Shown: piece after piece, positions 27,322-38,230 of the stretch
Layout: every line of letters starts with the position of its first letter
Numbering within the stretch: position 1 is the first letter of the stretch
DNA from: Luteibacter aegosomatissinici
GTDB taxonomy: Bacteria; Pseudomonadota; Gammaproteobacteria; Xanthomonadales; Rhodanobacteraceae
Direction: 5' to 3'
DNA length: 64,000 nucleotides
Assembly: GCF_023078495.1 (NCBI RefSeq)
Contig: NZ_CP095742.1
Location: 2,976,001 to 3,040,000 of the forward strand
Program-made: the position numbers and the translations under genes
Notes under the pieces: model-generated
Told to the model about the DNA's origin: nothing
What the model saw: only the letters and a program-made list of their open reading frames with translations
Database searches by the model: none

Positions 27322-29667
27322 TTAATCCTTCGGGGGCGGCGGTGCCAGCACTTCGCGGTTGCCGTTGTGCTGCGGGGCGCTGACGATGCCATCCTGTTCC
27401 ATCTGCTCCACCAGGCGCGCGGCACGGTTGTAGCCGATGCGCAGGTGGCGCTGGACGCCGGAGATGGAAGCGCGGCGCGTCTCGGTCACCACGCGCACGG
27501 CGCGGTCGTACAGCGCGTTATCGCTGTCGCCATCGCCGTCGGCTTCCTGCGGCAGGCCGGCATCGTTGATGATCTTGCCGTCGGCCGTGCTCTGCACTTC
27601 CTCGAGCACGCCTTCGATGTAATTGGGCGCGCCCTGCGCACGCAGCCACTCGACCACGTTATGCACCTCGTGGTCATCCACGAAGGCGCCGTGCACACGC
27701 TCGGGCTGGGCCGTACCAGGCGGCAGGTACAGCATGTCACCGTGGCCCAGCAGCGCCTCGGCGCCACTCTGGTCAAGGATGGTGCGCGAGTCGATCTTGG
27801 ACGACACCTGGAAGGCGATACGCGTGGGGATGTTCGCCTTGATCAAGCCGGTGATGACATCCACCGACGGACGCTGCGTGGCAAGGATAAGGTGCACGCC
27901 AGCCGCGCGCGCTTTCTGCGCCAGGCGGGCGATGAGTTCTTCGACCTTCTTGCCGACGATCATCATCATGTCGGCGAATTCGTCGATGATGATGACGATA
28001 TGCGGCAGCGGCTCGAGCGGCTGTGGCCCCACGGAAGGCATGTCGGGGTTGGCGCGGAACAGCGGATCCAGCAGCGGCTGGCCCGACGATTCCGCGTCCT
28101 TCACCTTCTTGTTGAAGCCGCCGAGGTTACGCACGCCCACCGCGGCCATGAGCTTGTAGCGGCGCTCCATCTCGGCCACGCACCAGCGCAGCGCGTTGGC
28201 GGCTTCCTTCATATCGGTGACGACCGGCGCCAGCAGGTGCGGGATGCCCTCGTACACCGAGAGTTCCAGCATCTTCGGATCGATCATGATCATGCGCACG
28301 TCCTTCGCGCTGCTCTTGTAGAGCAGGCTGAGGACCATGGCATTCACCGCCACCGACTTACCCGAACCGGTGGTGCCGGCCACGAGCAGGTGGGGCATCT
28401 TGGCCAGATCGGCCACGACGGCCTTGCCACCAATATCCTTGCCCAGGGCCAGCGCCAGCGGCGACTTCACCTGGTCGTAGCGCTCGGATTTGAGGATCTC
28501 CGAGAGGTACACGATCTGCTTCTTGGTGTTGGGGATTTCCAGGCCGATCACGTTCTTGCCGGGAATCACATCCACCACGCGCACGCTGACCACGGAAAGG
28601 CCGCGCGCGATGTCCTTGTCGAGGCTGGACACCTGGCTACCACGCACGCCGGCGGCCGGTTCCAGTTCGAAACGGGTAATGACGGGGCCTGGGTACACGC
28701 CGGCCACGCGGGCTTCCACGCGGAAATCGCGCAGCTTCAGCTCCACCTGGCGCGAGAGCACCTCGAGCGTTTCTTCCGAATAGCCCGGACCTTGCGGCGG
28801 GGCTTCATCGAGCAGCGACAGCGGCGGTACTTCGCCATCCATCGAGGCGCCGGTGAACAGCGGAATCTGGTTTTCGCGGACGGCGCGATCGCTCTTCACC
28901 ACCATGGGGGTGGGCGTCTCGATGCGCACGGGCTCGCGCTTCGCCTGCTTCACCGCCTCGGCTTTCTTTACCACCTCGCGCTCGGCGCGGGCGGAGCGGG
29001 CGGCCATCACCTCGGGGGCCTGGCGCACCTTGCCGCCGAACCAGCCGCCCATCTTCATGACCAGCTCGCCGGTGGCATCCATCAGCTTGAACCACGACAG
29101 GCCGGTGGCCAGCGTGATCGCGATAAGGCACACCGCCAGCAGGAGCAGCGGCGCGCCCTTGTCGCCAAACGCATTGTGCAGCCCGTGGCCCACCCACTTG
29201 CCCACGATGCCACCCGGGCCTTCCGGCAACACGGGCGAATCGACGTTCAGGTAGATGAGGGCCGGGGCCGTGATGAAAAAGAACACGAAGCCGATCAGCC
29301 GCAGGGAAGGCTCCCAGGGCTGGACGTTGCGCTCGCCACGGTGGCGAATGACCTGGATGCCCAGGGCAAGCAGGAGCAGCGGGAAGAAGTAGGAAACGAG
29401 GCCGAAAATGTACCGGAGCAGGTTGGCGATGTTCGCGCCCACCGCGCCACCGAAATTGGTGGCGTGCTCGGCCACGCCCATGTGGCCCCAGCTGGGATCC
29501 TGGTCGTTGTAGCTGAGCAGGCATACCAGCAGGTACAGGGCGAGCGGGAGCAACAGCAGTGCTCCCGCCTCACGGAGCCGGCGCTTGAGCTCATCGCTCA
29601 AGCCCGGCCTTTCGACCTTGGGCTGGGCCCGGGCCTGTTTCTTAACTACCTTCGCGCTGCGCGCCAC
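27322..29667 (-). CDS. ftsK: DNA translocase FtsK, 781 aa
   Basis: A septal DNA pump that segregates chromosome termini and activates XerCD at dif. The N-terminus has about four membrane segments (residues 30-210), then a short linker (about 210-275), much shorter than in E. coli FtsK. The motor follows: Walker [14 protein letters not shown], Walker [13 protein letters not shown], and the [19 protein letters not shown] segment. A winged-helix gamma domain at the C-terminus ([19 protein letters not shown]) should recognise KOPS. The first gene of a minus-strand series that continues into the hypothetical protein and lolA. Confidence 0.97.
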   Translation of the reverse strand: MARSAKVVKKQARAQPKVERPGLSDELKRRLREAGALLLLPLALYLLVCLLSYNDQDPSWGHMGVAEHATNFGGAVGANIANLLRYIFGLVSYFFPLLLLALGIQVIRHRGERNVQPWEPSLRLIGFVFFFITAPALIYLNVDSPVLPEGPGGIVGKWVGHGLHNAFGDKGAPLLLLAVCLIAITLATGLSWFKLMDATGELVMKMGGWFGGKVRQAPEVMAARSARAEREVVKKAEAVKQAKREPVRIETPTPMVVKSDRAVRENQIPLFTGASMDGEVPPLSLLDEAPPQGPGYSEETLEVLSRQVELKLRDFRVEARVAGVYPGPVITRFELEPAAGVRGSQVSSLDKDIARGLSVVSVRVVDVIPGKNVIGLEIPNTKKQIVYLSEILKSERYDQVKSPLALALGKDIGGKAVVADLAKMPHLLVAGTTGSGKSVAVNAMVLSLLYKSSAKDVRMIMIDPKMLELSVYEGIPHLLAPVVTDMKEAANALRWCVAEMERRYKLMAAVGVRNLGGFNKKVKDAESSGQPLLDPLFRANPDMPSVGPQPLEPLPHIVIIIDEFADMMMIVGKKVEELIARLAQKARAAGVHLILATQRPSVDVITGLIKANIPTRIAFQVSSKIDSRTILDQSGAEALLGHGDMLYLPPGTAQPERVHGAFVDDHEVHNVVEWLRAQGAPNYIEGVLEEVQSTADGKIINDAGLPQEADGDGDSDNALYDRAVRVVTETRRASISGVQRHLRIGYNRAARLVEQMEQDGIVSAPQHNGNREVLAPPPPKD

Positions 29668-29699
29668 TTAGCAAACCACTCCGGCTTCGGTCCGGGGCA

Positions 29700-30764
29700 T
29701 CATGCCATGCCCTGAAGCGCCGGGTGCACCAGCTTGCCGCCTTCGATATTGATACCGGCGGCCAGCGGGGCGTAGTCGCGCCACTCGTTACCGGCGGCCA
29801 GGCGCTGCACGTACGGCAGGATGGCGGCCGAGATGGCGGTGGACGAGGTCTGCGGCACGGCGCCCGGCATGTTGGTCACGCAGAAGTGCGTGATGCCGTG
29901 CACGTCGTAGGTCGGCTCCTTCCAGGTGGTCGGGCGCGAGGTTTCGAAGCAGCCGCCCTGGTCGATCGAGATATCGACGAGGACCGAGCCCTTCTCCATG
30001 GTCTTGACCATGGCTTCGGTCACGACGCGCGGGGCCTTGGCGGACGGGATCAGCACGGCGCCGACGACGATATCGGCATTGCGCACTTCTTCGGCCACCG
30101 ACGACTCGTAGGCGTACAGGGCGGTGACGTTGGGGCCCAGGGCCATCATTTCGGCCATGCGGTCCGGGCGCTTGTCGAACACCACCACGTTGGCACCGGC
30201 CTGGGCGGCCAGGGCAGCGGCGTTACCACCGGCGGCGCCGGCGCCCAGCACCACGACCTTGCCGCGCGGCGTGGAAGCCATGCCGCCCAACAGCTTGCCC
30301 TTGCCACCGTTCGGCTGGTGCAGGAGCGTGGTGCCGATCTGGGTGGCGATGCGGCCGGCGATGACCGACATGGGCAGCAGGAGCGGCAGCGCGCCGTCCT
30401 CGTCCACCGACTCGAAGGCGACGCCGGTCAGGCCGATATCCAGCAGGCTCCTGGTGAGCGCCGGCTCGGCGGCCAGGTGCAGGTAGCAGAACAGCAGGTG
30501 GTGCTTCTTGAGCAGCTTGAGATCGCCCTCGATCGGCTCCTTGACCTTGACGATCAGCTCGCCCTTTTCATAAACGGCGGCGGCATCGGGCACCACGGTG
30601 ACGCCCAGGGCCGAATAATCGCTATCGGCGTAGCCACTCTTGGTGCCGGCGCCGGACTGGATGAACACCTCGTGGCCGCGGCGGACCAGGTCGGCGGCGG
30701 CGGCGGGGATGAGGGCCACGCGGCCTTCAAGGGTCTTGGTTTCGGAGGGGATACCAATGCGCAT
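29700..30764 (-). CDS. ald: Alanine dehydrogenase, 354 aa
   Basis: NAD-dependent interconversion of L-alanine with pyruvate and ammonia. MRIGIPSETKTLEGRVAL with the Lys and Arg of the substrate site at the N-terminus, KVKEPIEGDL (catalytic Lys region), HLAAEPALT (catalytic His), and the NAD Rossmann motif VVVLGAGAAGGNAAALAA. The C-terminus matches the family (HFCVTNMPGAVPQTSSTAISAA). It is just upstream of ftsK on the same strand and divergent from trxB. In E. coli this position holds lrp. Confidence 0.96.
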   Translation of the reverse strand: MRIGIPSETKTLEGRVALIPAAAADLVRRGHEVFIQSGAGTKSGYADSDYSALGVTVVPDAAAVYEKGELIVKVKEPIEGDLKLLKKHHLLFCYLHLAAEPALTRSLLDIGLTGVAFESVDEDGALPLLLPMSVIAGRIATQIGTTLLHQPNGGKGKLLGGMASTPRGKVVVLGAGAAGGNAAALAAQAGANVVVFDKRPDRMAEMMALGPNVTALYAYESSVAEEVRNADIVVGAVLIPSAKAPRVVTEAMVKTMEKGSVLVDISIDQGGCFETSRPTTWKEPTYDVHGITHFCVTNMPGAVPQTSSTAISAAILPYVQRLAAGNEWRDYAPLAAGINIEGGKLVHPALQGMA

Positions 30765-30944
30765 CTTAAGGAAGATCCTGAAAGTACAGAATTAAGCCCC
30801 CATGTGGGGACATGGGCAGCCACCGGCAAAGCGGAATGTCTTGAATCGCACCCCCGTCTTCCCCATTCTTCCGGGTCGACGCAATCTCGCGGAACCTCGA
30901 CACGGCTTCAGCTTCCTGCCGCAAGAGGCGAGCGGTACGACTGA

Positions 30945-31937
<993 letters not shown>

Positions 31938-31948
31938 GGGAACCCCCG

Positions 31949-31974
31949 GCCCCGCGCGCGCCGCCGCGCGGGGC
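31949..31974 (+). other. GC-rich hairpin between trxB and the next gene
   Basis: GCCCCGCGCG (31949-31958) pairs perfectly with CGCGCGGGGC (31965-31974) across a six-base loop, twelve bases past the trxB stop. No T-run follows, so it may pause or partially terminate transcription, or protect the trxB mRNA end, before the gene starting at 31985. Confidence 0.5.
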
Positions 31975-31984
31975 TGCCCCACCC

Positions 31985-33118
31985 ATGAACGACATCCGCT
32001 TCCTGCAGGGCCTGCGCGATGTCCCCGCCGCCGACTGGGACGCGCTCATTCCCGATGGCAACCCCTTCGTATCCCATGCATTCCTGCACGGGATGGAGGC
32101 GAAAGGCTGCCTGCGCGAGGACTACGGCTGGGCGCCCTACCACCTCGCCATCTTCGATAACGGCCGGCTCGTCGCCGCCGCACCCACCTACCTGAAGGGC
32201 AACTCGCATGGCGAGTTCGTCTTCGACTGGAGCTGGGCCGCCGCGTGGGAACGTGCCGGCGGGCAGTACTACCCGAAGATGCTGGTGGCCTCGCCCTACT
32301 CGCCCGTACCCGGGCCGCGCCTGCTGGTGCGCGAAGGTCCGCTGGCCGATGTGTACCGCAACCAGCTGACGGCTGTGCTGGTCGACGAAGCCGAACGGCT
32401 GGGCCTGTCGTCCATCCACGCCAATTTCCTTGCGCCGGCCGATCTGCACGCGTTTGACGACCGCTGGCTGGAACGATCCGACTACCAGTTCCACTGGCAC
32501 AACCGTGGTTATGGGTCGTTCGACGATTTCCTGGCCGCGCTGACCGCCAAGAAGCGGAAGAACATCCGTCAGGAACGCGCGAAGGCGCACGCCTCGGGCC
32601 TCACCCTGGAGATGCGCGGCGGTGATGAACTCACCGACATGGAATGGCGGCAGATCCATGGGCTGTACGAGCTCACCTTCGACCTGAAAGGCAACCACGC
32701 CGCGCTCACCGCCCGCTTCTTCCAGTACCTGGGCCGCGAGCTGGGTGCGAATGTGCAGGTGGCGATGGCCCGCGATGAGCACGAGATCGTCGCCATGGCG
32801 CTGTTCCTGCGCGGCGGCGGTGCACTCTACGGCCGTTACTGGGGCGCCAGCGTCGAGGTCTCAGGGCTGCACTTCGAACTGTGCTACTACCGGGGCATCG
32901 ACTACGCGATCCGCGAAGGCCTGACACGCTTCGAGCCCGGCGCCCAGGGCGAGCACAAGCTGGCTCGCGGCTTCCTGCCCACGCTCACCCATTCGCGCCA
33001 CTTCATCGCCCACGACGGCTTCCGCCGCGCCGTGGCCGAGGCCCTTGAACACGAGGCCGAACACCGCGAGGCTTACCGCGCCGAACTGCTCACCCATTCG
33101 CCGTACGCGGACCGATGA
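31985..33118 (+). CDS. GNAT/FemAB-like family protein (COG3146), 377 aa
   Basis: Resembles the peptidoglycan-biosynthesis-type GNAT proteins grouped as COG3146/DUF482. Features seen: RDVPAADWDALIPDGNPFVSHAFL at the N-terminus, GPRLLVREGP, the KKRKNIRQERAKA segment, and FEPGAQGEHKLARGF near the end, which together mark the family. No signal peptide. The substrate is not known. Its TGA stop overlaps the aat start by four bases (ATGA), so the two are translationally coupled. Confidence 0.85.
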   Translation: MNDIRFLQGLRDVPAADWDALIPDGNPFVSHAFLHGMEAKGCLREDYGWAPYHLAIFDNGRLVAAAPTYLKGNSHGEFVFDWSWAAAWERAGGQYYPKMLVASPYSPVPGPRLLVREGPLADVYRNQLTAVLVDEAERLGLSSIHANFLAPADLHAFDDRWLERSDYQFHWHNRGYGSFDDFLAALTAKKRKNIRQERAKAHASGLTLEMRGGDELTDMEWRQIHGLYELTFDLKGNHAALTARFFQYLGRELGANVQVAMARDEHEIVAMALFLRGGGALYGRYWGASVEVSGLHFELCYYRGIDYAIREGLTRFEPGAQGEHKLARGFLPTLTHSRHFIAHDGFRRAVAEALEHEAEHREAYRAELLTHSPYADR

Positions 33119-33852
33119 TTCGCCTGCCCCAGCTCCACCCTGCCCGCCCGGGCCAGTTCCCCGACCCGGAACAGGCGCTGGAGGATCCCAATGGCCTGCT
33201 TGCGTGGGGCGGCGATCTTTCGGCCGAGCGATTGCTTTCGGCGTACGCCCAGGGCGTGTTCCCCTGGTTCAACGAAGACGAGCCGATCCTGTGGTGGTCG
33301 CCCAACCCGCGCTGCGTGTTTCGTACCGATGGCGTGCACATCAGCCGCAGCCTGAAGAAGCAGCTGGCGAGAACAAACTGGCGGCTCACAGCCGATACGT
33401 CATTCGCGCGCGTGATGCGCGCCTGCGCCGAACCGCGTGATGGCCAGCCAGGTACGTGGATCAGCGACGAGATGATCGTGGCGTACCAGGAGTTGCACCG
33501 GCTGGGCCACGCACACAGCGTCGAAGTGTGGGACCGCGGCTCACTGGTCGGCGGCATTTACGGCGTGGCGATCGGCCGGCTGTTCTGCGGCGAATCGATG
33601 TTCAGCGCGCGCACCGGCGGCTCGAAAGTGGCACTCGCCGGCCTGTGCCAGATGTTGCATGGCTGGGGCTTTCCGCTACTCGATGCACAGGTAACGAACC
33701 CGCACCTGGTCAGCATGGGCGCCATCGAAGTTCCCCGCAAACAGTTCGTCGCCCAGGCCCGCCGCCTCGCAGCGATGCCAGGCATGCCCGGCAGCTGGAT
33801 CAAAGCCCAGGTACCCATGCCAACAACATCTCGCCCGATCGACGACCTGTAG
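33115..33852 (+). CDS. aat: Leucyl/phenylalanyl-tRNA-protein transferase, 245 aa
   Basis: Adds Leu or Phe to proteins with N-terminal Arg or Lys, making N-end-rule degradation signals for ClpS/ClpAP. The conserved QGVFPWFNEDEPILWWSPNPR, the EVWDRGSLVGGIYGVAIGRLFCGESMFS core and LLDAQVTNPHLVSMGA are all present. Length is normal. Its ATG overlaps the preceding stop. The gene stops at the TAG (33850-33852) of the REP element that begins at 33849. aat and trxB are also linked in E. coli. Confidence 0.97.
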   Translation: MIRLPQLHPARPGQFPDPEQALEDPNGLLAWGGDLSAERLLSAYAQGVFPWFNEDEPILWWSPNPRCVFRTDGVHISRSLKKQLARTNWRLTADTSFARVMRACAEPRDGQPGTWISDEMIVAYQELHRLGHAHSVEVWDRGSLVGGIYGVAIGRLFCGESMFSARTGGSKVALAGLCQMLHGWGFPLLDAQVTNPHLVSMGAIEVPRKQFVAQARRLAAMPGMPGSWIKAQVPMPTTSRPIDDL

Positions 33853-33943
33853 GAGCCCACCCTGTGGGCGACGCCGTTCGCGCCAACGTCACAGGGCGTG
33901 CTGCTCTATCGCGAAAGATGTCGCCCACAGGGTGGGCTCCTAC
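33849..33943. repeat. REP-type element (BIME-like inverted pair), copy 1
   Basis: Starts GTAGGAGCCCACCCTGTGGG and ends with the inverse complement (...GGGTGGGCTCCTAC). Each end folds into a GCCCAC/GTGGGC hairpin. The two ends, about 95 bp apart, form an inverted pair. It lies exactly between converging aat and the MFS gene and supplies the TAG stop codons of both. GTAG-headed repeats of this kind are the SMAG/REP class known from xanthomonads and pseudomonads. Confidence 0.85.
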
Positions 33944-35337
33944 CGCGCGCGGTGACCGCTCATTTCCGCGCCAGCGTTCTTCGGTAACAGCGCACTCACC
34001 GGTGCCGCCAGCAGTGAGATGAAGGTCACCACCAGGAACGCCACCGAGAAATCGGGCAGTGCCGCGTGCTCGCGGCCGCCCCACACCACCGAAACGTGCA
34101 GCGCGGCAGCGGCTACGCAAATGCCCAGCGACAGCATCAGCTGCTGGAACGTGGTGTAGAAACTCGTTGCACTGGAGAAGCGCTCACTCGGCACATCCGC
34201 ATACGCCACGGTGTTGTACGCGCTGAACTGCAAGGACTGGAAGAAGCCCGAGAACAGCAGCACCACGTAGATGATCCACAACGGCCAATCGGGCCGGAAC
34301 GCTGCGCACAGCGCCACGCACAACATCGAGAACACGCCGTTCCACACCAGCGTCGCGCGGAAGCCCCAGCGGCGCAGCACGGGTGCGGCGGTGGCCTTCA
34401 TCAACATGGCACCCAGTGCCGATACGAACGTGATGACGCCGCTGTGTGCGGCAGAAAGGCCAAAGCCCAGCTGCATCATCAGTGGCAGCAGGAAGGGCAC
34501 GGCGCCGGCGGTGATGCGCGTGAGCGACCCGGCAATCACCGACAGCCGGAACGTCGTGAAGCGCATAAGCGACATGTCGAGGATGGGGTTCGCGATGCGC
34601 CGCGAATACAGCAGGTACCCCGCGCCCGCGACCATGCCCGCCATGATCAACCCGGTTGAACCGTAGAGCGAGGACGAACCGCGGCTCGCCAGCTCCAGCC
34701 CGAACACCAGGCAGGAGAGCGAAATACCCGACAGCACGAAGCCAATCCGATCGAACGGCACGCGCTCGGTAAGGCGCACATCGGGGATGTACTTCGTAGC
34801 AAGCCAGATGCCGATGACGCCGATGGGCACGTTGATATAGAAGATCCAGCGCCACGACACCCACGTGACAATGAAGCCGCCCAGCGGCGGCCCGACAACC
34901 GGGCCGATCAGCGCCGGCACCAGCAGCCACGACATGGCGCTGACCAGTTCGGATTTGGGTACCGAGCGCAGCAGCACCAGGCGGCCCACCGGCACCATCA
35001 TGGCGCCGCCGATACCCTGCAGCAGGCGGGACAAAACCAGCAACGGGAGGTTCGATGCAACGCCGCACAGGATCGAGCCAACGGTAAACAGCGCGATGGC
35101 CGCGCGGAACACGTTGCGCGAGCCGTAGCGATCGGCAATGGCACCGCTGGCGGGAATGAACACGGCCAGGCTGAGCATGTACGAGGTGAGCGCCACGCTC
35201 ATATGCAGCGGCGATACATCAAACGAGGTGGCCATGGCCGGCAGCGCGGTGGCCAGGATGGTGCCGTCCAACTGCTCCATGAACATCGCGCTGGCGATGA
35301 TCAGGGCAACGGTGCGAAAGCCAGGTGCGGTGCTCAT
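33940..35337 (-). CDS. MFS drug exporter, DHA2 (EmrB/QacA-like) family, 465 aa
   Basis: A proton-coupled multidrug efflux permease of the cytoplasmic membrane. About fourteen hydrophobic segments. Family motifs: DGTILATALPAMATSF in helix 1, GAIADRYGSRNVF (motif A), LQGIGGAMMVPVGRLVLLR (motif B) and GPVVGPPLGG (motif C, antiporters). It overlaps the RluA-type gene upstream by four bases (ATGA), suggesting coupled translation. Its stop codon lies inside a REP element. Specificity cannot be predicted. Confidence 0.93.
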   Translation of the reverse strand: MSTAPGFRTVALIIASAMFMEQLDGTILATALPAMATSFDVSPLHMSVALTSYMLSLAVFIPASGAIADRYGSRNVFRAAIALFTVGSILCGVASNLPLLVLSRLLQGIGGAMMVPVGRLVLLRSVPKSELVSAMSWLLVPALIGPVVGPPLGGFIVTWVSWRWIFYINVPIGVIGIWLATKYIPDVRLTERVPFDRIGFVLSGISLSCLVFGLELASRGSSSLYGSTGLIMAGMVAGAGYLLYSRRIANPILDMSLMRFTTFRLSVIAGSLTRITAGAVPFLLPLMMQLGFGLSAAHSGVITFVSALGAMLMKATAAPVLRRWGFRATLVWNGVFSMLCVALCAAFRPDWPLWIIYVVLLFSGFFQSLQFSAYNTVAYADVPSERFSSATSFYTTFQQLMLSLGICVAAAALHVSVVWGGREHAALPDFSVAFLVVTFISLLAAPVSALLPKNAGAEMSGHRAR

Positions 35338-36236
35338 CCGGGGACGCGCGGCGGGGGAAGCGGCATTTTAGCAGAGCCGCCCCACGCCCGCTGGCTTCTA
35401 AACACTTGTTCATGCCCAGAGAGCGGATCGATGAAGCGCAGTTCACGGGCCAGCAGGCAAAGCGGCTCGATGAACCCCGGCGCCTCATCACGTAGCGCCG
35501 GGTAGAACACGTCGCCTTCGATCGGCGCACCCAGCGCGGCCATGTGGACGCGCAGCTGGTGCTTGCGGCCGGTGACCGGCGTGAGCCGGTAGAGCCACTG
35601 CGCCTCGCCTCGCGCGATCACATCGATGAGCGTGCGTGCGTTCGGCTCGCCCGCCACCTCCTGCATGCGGAAGAAGGGATCGCCTCGCTCCAGCCGGCTC
35701 TCATGCACATAGGGGAACGTGAGTCCCGGCAGCGGCGCGGCGAGCGCCTCGTAGGTCTTCTCAATACGGCGCTCGCGGAACAGCCGGGTGTATGCATCGC
35801 GACTGGAGGGCCGGGCGGAGAACACCACCAGCCCCGCCGTCGCGCGGTCCAGCCGGTGCAATGCCACGAGATCGGGGTTGCCGAGACGGCGGGCCAGGCG
35901 GACCGATAGGGTTTCTTCCACGTACGCGCCCGCGGGCATGACCGGGAGGAAGTGGGGCTTGTCGGCGACGACCAGATCGTCGTCGACGTGGACGAGGGTT
36001 TCCTCGAACGGAATGCGCGGCTCGGCCTCGACTTCCCGACGGTAGAAAACAGCCATGCCAGGGCGGAACGGCGCCTGCGGAGCCAATGGCGTCTCGCCAT
36101 CGTCGACCAGGCCCCTGGCCATGCGGCTGGTCCATTCCGCGGTACTGACCGTCGGGAAGCGTTCCGACAGGTAGGCCAGCACGGTGGGCCATGGGCCGGC
36201 CGGGAGGGTGATGCGGCTTTTGGGGAGTTCGGACAT
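35334..36236 (-). CDS. RluA-family pseudouridine synthase, 300 aa
   Basis: Isomerises uridine to pseudouridine in RNA. The start MSELPKSRITLPAGPW at 36236 has no strong ribosome-binding site; the longer frame to 36350 has no coding support. An S4-like N-terminal half is followed by the catalytic core: DDDLVVADKPHFLPVMP, HRLDRATAGLVVFS containing the catalytic Asp, RIEKTYEA, and TGRKHQLRVHMA. Its stop overlaps the MFS start by four bases. Which site it modifies is unknown. Confidence 0.93.
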   Translation of the reverse strand: MSELPKSRITLPAGPWPTVLAYLSERFPTVSTAEWTSRMARGLVDDGETPLAPQAPFRPGMAVFYRREVEAEPRIPFEETLVHVDDDLVVADKPHFLPVMPAGAYVEETLSVRLARRLGNPDLVALHRLDRATAGLVVFSARPSSRDAYTRLFRERRIEKTYEALAAPLPGLTFPYVHESRLERGDPFFRMQEVAGEPNARTLIDVIARGEAQWLYRLTPVTGRKHQLRVHMAALGAPIEGDVFYPALRDEAPGFIEPLCLLARELRFIDPLSGHEQVFRSQRAWGGSAKMPLPPPRVPG

Positions 36237-36267
36237 GCGTGGGATTGTGCCCTGAGGCGAGTACCCA

Positions 36268-36291
36268 TCGCGCGCAAGCGCGCTCCTGCAG
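36268..36291. repeat. Short GTAG-type palindromic repeat, second copy
   Basis: TCGCGCGCAAGCGCGCTCCT followed by GCAG, nearly identical to the copy at 17491-17515 (one base changed in the head). It lies between the divergent RluA-type gene and the HDOD gene, upstream of both starts. Confidence 0.65.
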
Positions 36292-36380
36292 CGGCACACG
36301 CCGACAAGACGCCAGCACCCCTGCCATGCGCATATACTCATGCCACCCACCCCACCTTGGTGAACGAGGTCGTTGCACCC

Positions 36381-37406
36381 GTGATCGGCCGGTTCTTCAG
36401 GAAGCTATTCGGCGGCGGCGCGCCCGCGCCTAACGCCGAGCACGAACGGCACACGTACGTCGCGATGGCCGTGGAGACGCCTGCGCTTGCCAACGCGGTG
36501 GCGGCCGAGGAAGTGGAGGATCGGTTCTACCGCATGCTGCTTGGCGTGCCCGCCTCGAACGACCCCGCCATGAGCGCCACGGAACAGGTCGCGGCGCGTC
36601 GCGTACGCGACGCCTTCGGTGCCGAGCGCTTTGATGTCAGTACCCTGCCCCGCCTGCCCTCCGTGGTGCCCCAGCTGATGCGCTCGCTGCGCAGCGACGA
36701 CACCAATAGCCGCACGCTGGCCGAGCAGATCAGTCGCGATACCGTGCTGGTGGGCGAAATCATCCGGGTGGCGAACAGCGCCTATTTCCGCACGACCCGC
36801 CCGGTGACCGGCCTGCCGCAAGCCATCACCTTGCTCGGCCAGAACGGCCTGCGCCGCGTAGTCATGCAACTGGTGATGCGGCCGATCCTGCGCACCGATA
36901 CCGATGCCACCAGCCGCGCCGCCGGCGACCGCCTATGGGAGCACGCGGAACGCTGCGCGCGCACGTGCGTGTTCCTCAGCCGCCCGGCCGCTGATCCGTT
37001 CGAAGCGTTCCTGGCCGGCCTGGTGAGCCAGACCGGTGCACAGACCATCCTCATGGAACTGGACGCAGCCGGCCTGGCCCATGAAAGCCTGAGCCGCCCG
37101 TTCATCGCGGCGATCGGCCAGCAGATCGAGCGGCTGTCGCTGCACGCCGCCCGCCACTGGCAGTTTCCGTCACGCGTGGTGCAAGCCCTGGCCGAACGCG
37201 CCGACCCGGCCGACGCCGGCGCCCGCACGCCCCTGGGGCGCGCGTTGCTGGCATCCAGCCGCGTGGCGATGCTGGATGTGCTGGTGGAGCAAGGCCTGGC
37301 CGACCCGGAAAGCGTGCTGCTGGCCACGCCCGCCCAAGGCTTCAGCCAGGACCGCCTGCAGGCCGCCCGCGACGACCTGCGCACGGCAGCGCCCGCTGAA
37401 GCCTGA
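36381..37406 (+). CDS. HDOD-domain protein, 341 aa
   Basis: The likely start is GTG 36381 (MIGRFFRKLFGGGAP), with GAGG about twelve bases upstream; the frame is open further upstream. An HDOD domain lies in the middle (LPRLPSVVPQLMRSL; ISRDTVLVGEIIRVANSAYFR, the conserved core). The enzymatic HD/GYP residues are absent, as is usual for HDOD. Many such proteins act in c-di-GMP or stress signalling by binding partners. It is monocistronic as far as visible, ending before a REP element and converging with a lipoprotein gene. Confidence 0.85.
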   Translation: MIGRFFRKLFGGGAPAPNAEHERHTYVAMAVETPALANAVAAEEVEDRFYRMLLGVPASNDPAMSATEQVAARRVRDAFGAERFDVSTLPRLPSVVPQLMRSLRSDDTNSRTLAEQISRDTVLVGEIIRVANSAYFRTTRPVTGLPQAITLLGQNGLRRVVMQLVMRPILRTDTDATSRAAGDRLWEHAERCARTCVFLSRPAADPFEAFLAGLVSQTGAQTILMELDAAGLAHESLSRPFIAAIGQQIERLSLHAARHWQFPSRVVQALAERADPADAGARTPLGRALLASSRVAMLDVLVEQGLADPESVLLATPAQGFSQDRLQAARDDLRTAAPAEA

Positions 37407-37439
37407 CACCGGCACCCAGCGGGCGACGCAAGCCCCCAC

Positions 37440-37534
37440 GTAGGAGCCCACCCTGTGGGCGACATCTTTCGCGACAAAGCAACAGGGCCTGCAACGCTCT
37501 CGCGAAGAGCGTCGCCCATAGGGTGGGCTCCTAC
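37440..37534. repeat. REP-type element, copy 2
   Basis: GTAGGAGCCCACCCTGTGGG at its left end and the inverted copy at its right (one base changed in the stem: CCCATAGGG). It lies between the HDOD gene and the converging lipoprotein gene. Confidence 0.85.
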
Positions 37535-37564
37535 CTGGGCGCGGTTGGCAAGGGTGTCGCGTGG

Positions 37565-38092
37565 TTAGCGCTGCACACCCGTGGCGATCACATCGGCCCA
37601 CAGCTGATCGGCGAGCTCGCGCGAGGCGGACTGCAGCAACGACGGGACCTGGACATCCAGGCGCGGCTCGGCGGCATTGAGCGGTGCCGACTGGCGCACG
37701 CGGTAGCCCTTGGCCACGACCTTGCCGCGCGCCACGATGCGGCAATCGGTCTGCAGGTCGATCGTGGTGGCCGGCGAATCCGCTTGTGGCGTCGCGGTCA
37801 CGGAAAGATCCACGTTACGGCAGCCGATGATCAGGTCGGTAAAGTACTTCGGCTGCAGCGAGGTGCGCAGCTGGGCCTGGATCACCGACACGATATCCGG
37901 CGTCACTTCCACGTGGGCCTTGGCATCCAGGCCTTTCACGGTGACGACGGTGCCACCCTTGTTCTCAACGGTAAGCCACGGCGAGGACGGGCTCGCGGCC
38001 ACCATGCGGCTGGCATCGGCTTCGATCATCGTCTTGCCGCCACAGGCGGTGAGCAGCATGGCCGCGGCGGCGGCCAACAAACACTTAGTCAC
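37565..38092 (-). CDS. Putative lipoprotein, 175 aa
   Basis: The start is GTG 38092 (MTKCLLAAAAAMLLTACGG), giving a lipoprotein signal peptide with lipobox LTAC and the acylated Cys at residue 17. The mature part is a compact beta-rich domain (residues 30-175) with one disulfide-capable Cys pair (IIGCRNVDL and LQTDCRIVA). A distant resemblance to YajG-like periplasmic lipoproteins is possible but not secure. A trafficking target for LolA in principle. It converges with the HDOD gene. Confidence 0.8.
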   Translation of the reverse strand: MTKCLLAAAAAMLLTACGGKTMIEADASRMVAASPSSPWLTVENKGGTVVTVKGLDAKAHVEVTPDIVSVIQAQLRTSLQPKYFTDLIIGCRNVDLSVTATPQADSPATTIDLQTDCRIVARGKVVAKGYRVRQSAPLNAAEPRLDVQVPSLLQSASRELADQLWADVIATGVQR

Positions 38093-38230
38093 TTCCAAAC
38101 CCCTGATTTCCCCCGGACACAAGCCCGTGAATGTACCTGCACAGGGGCCTGTGCGGCAATGCGCCATGTCACAAGACGATATGCCGAAATTGTCTCTACG
38201 CGGCGCGCGCCGCCCGCCGATAGTCCATAG

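Noticed and set aside
27367-29715. A 782-codon plus-strand frame opposite ftsK
   Set aside because: Antisense shadow of a clear ftsK gene; His/Arg/Gly-rich composition without motifs.
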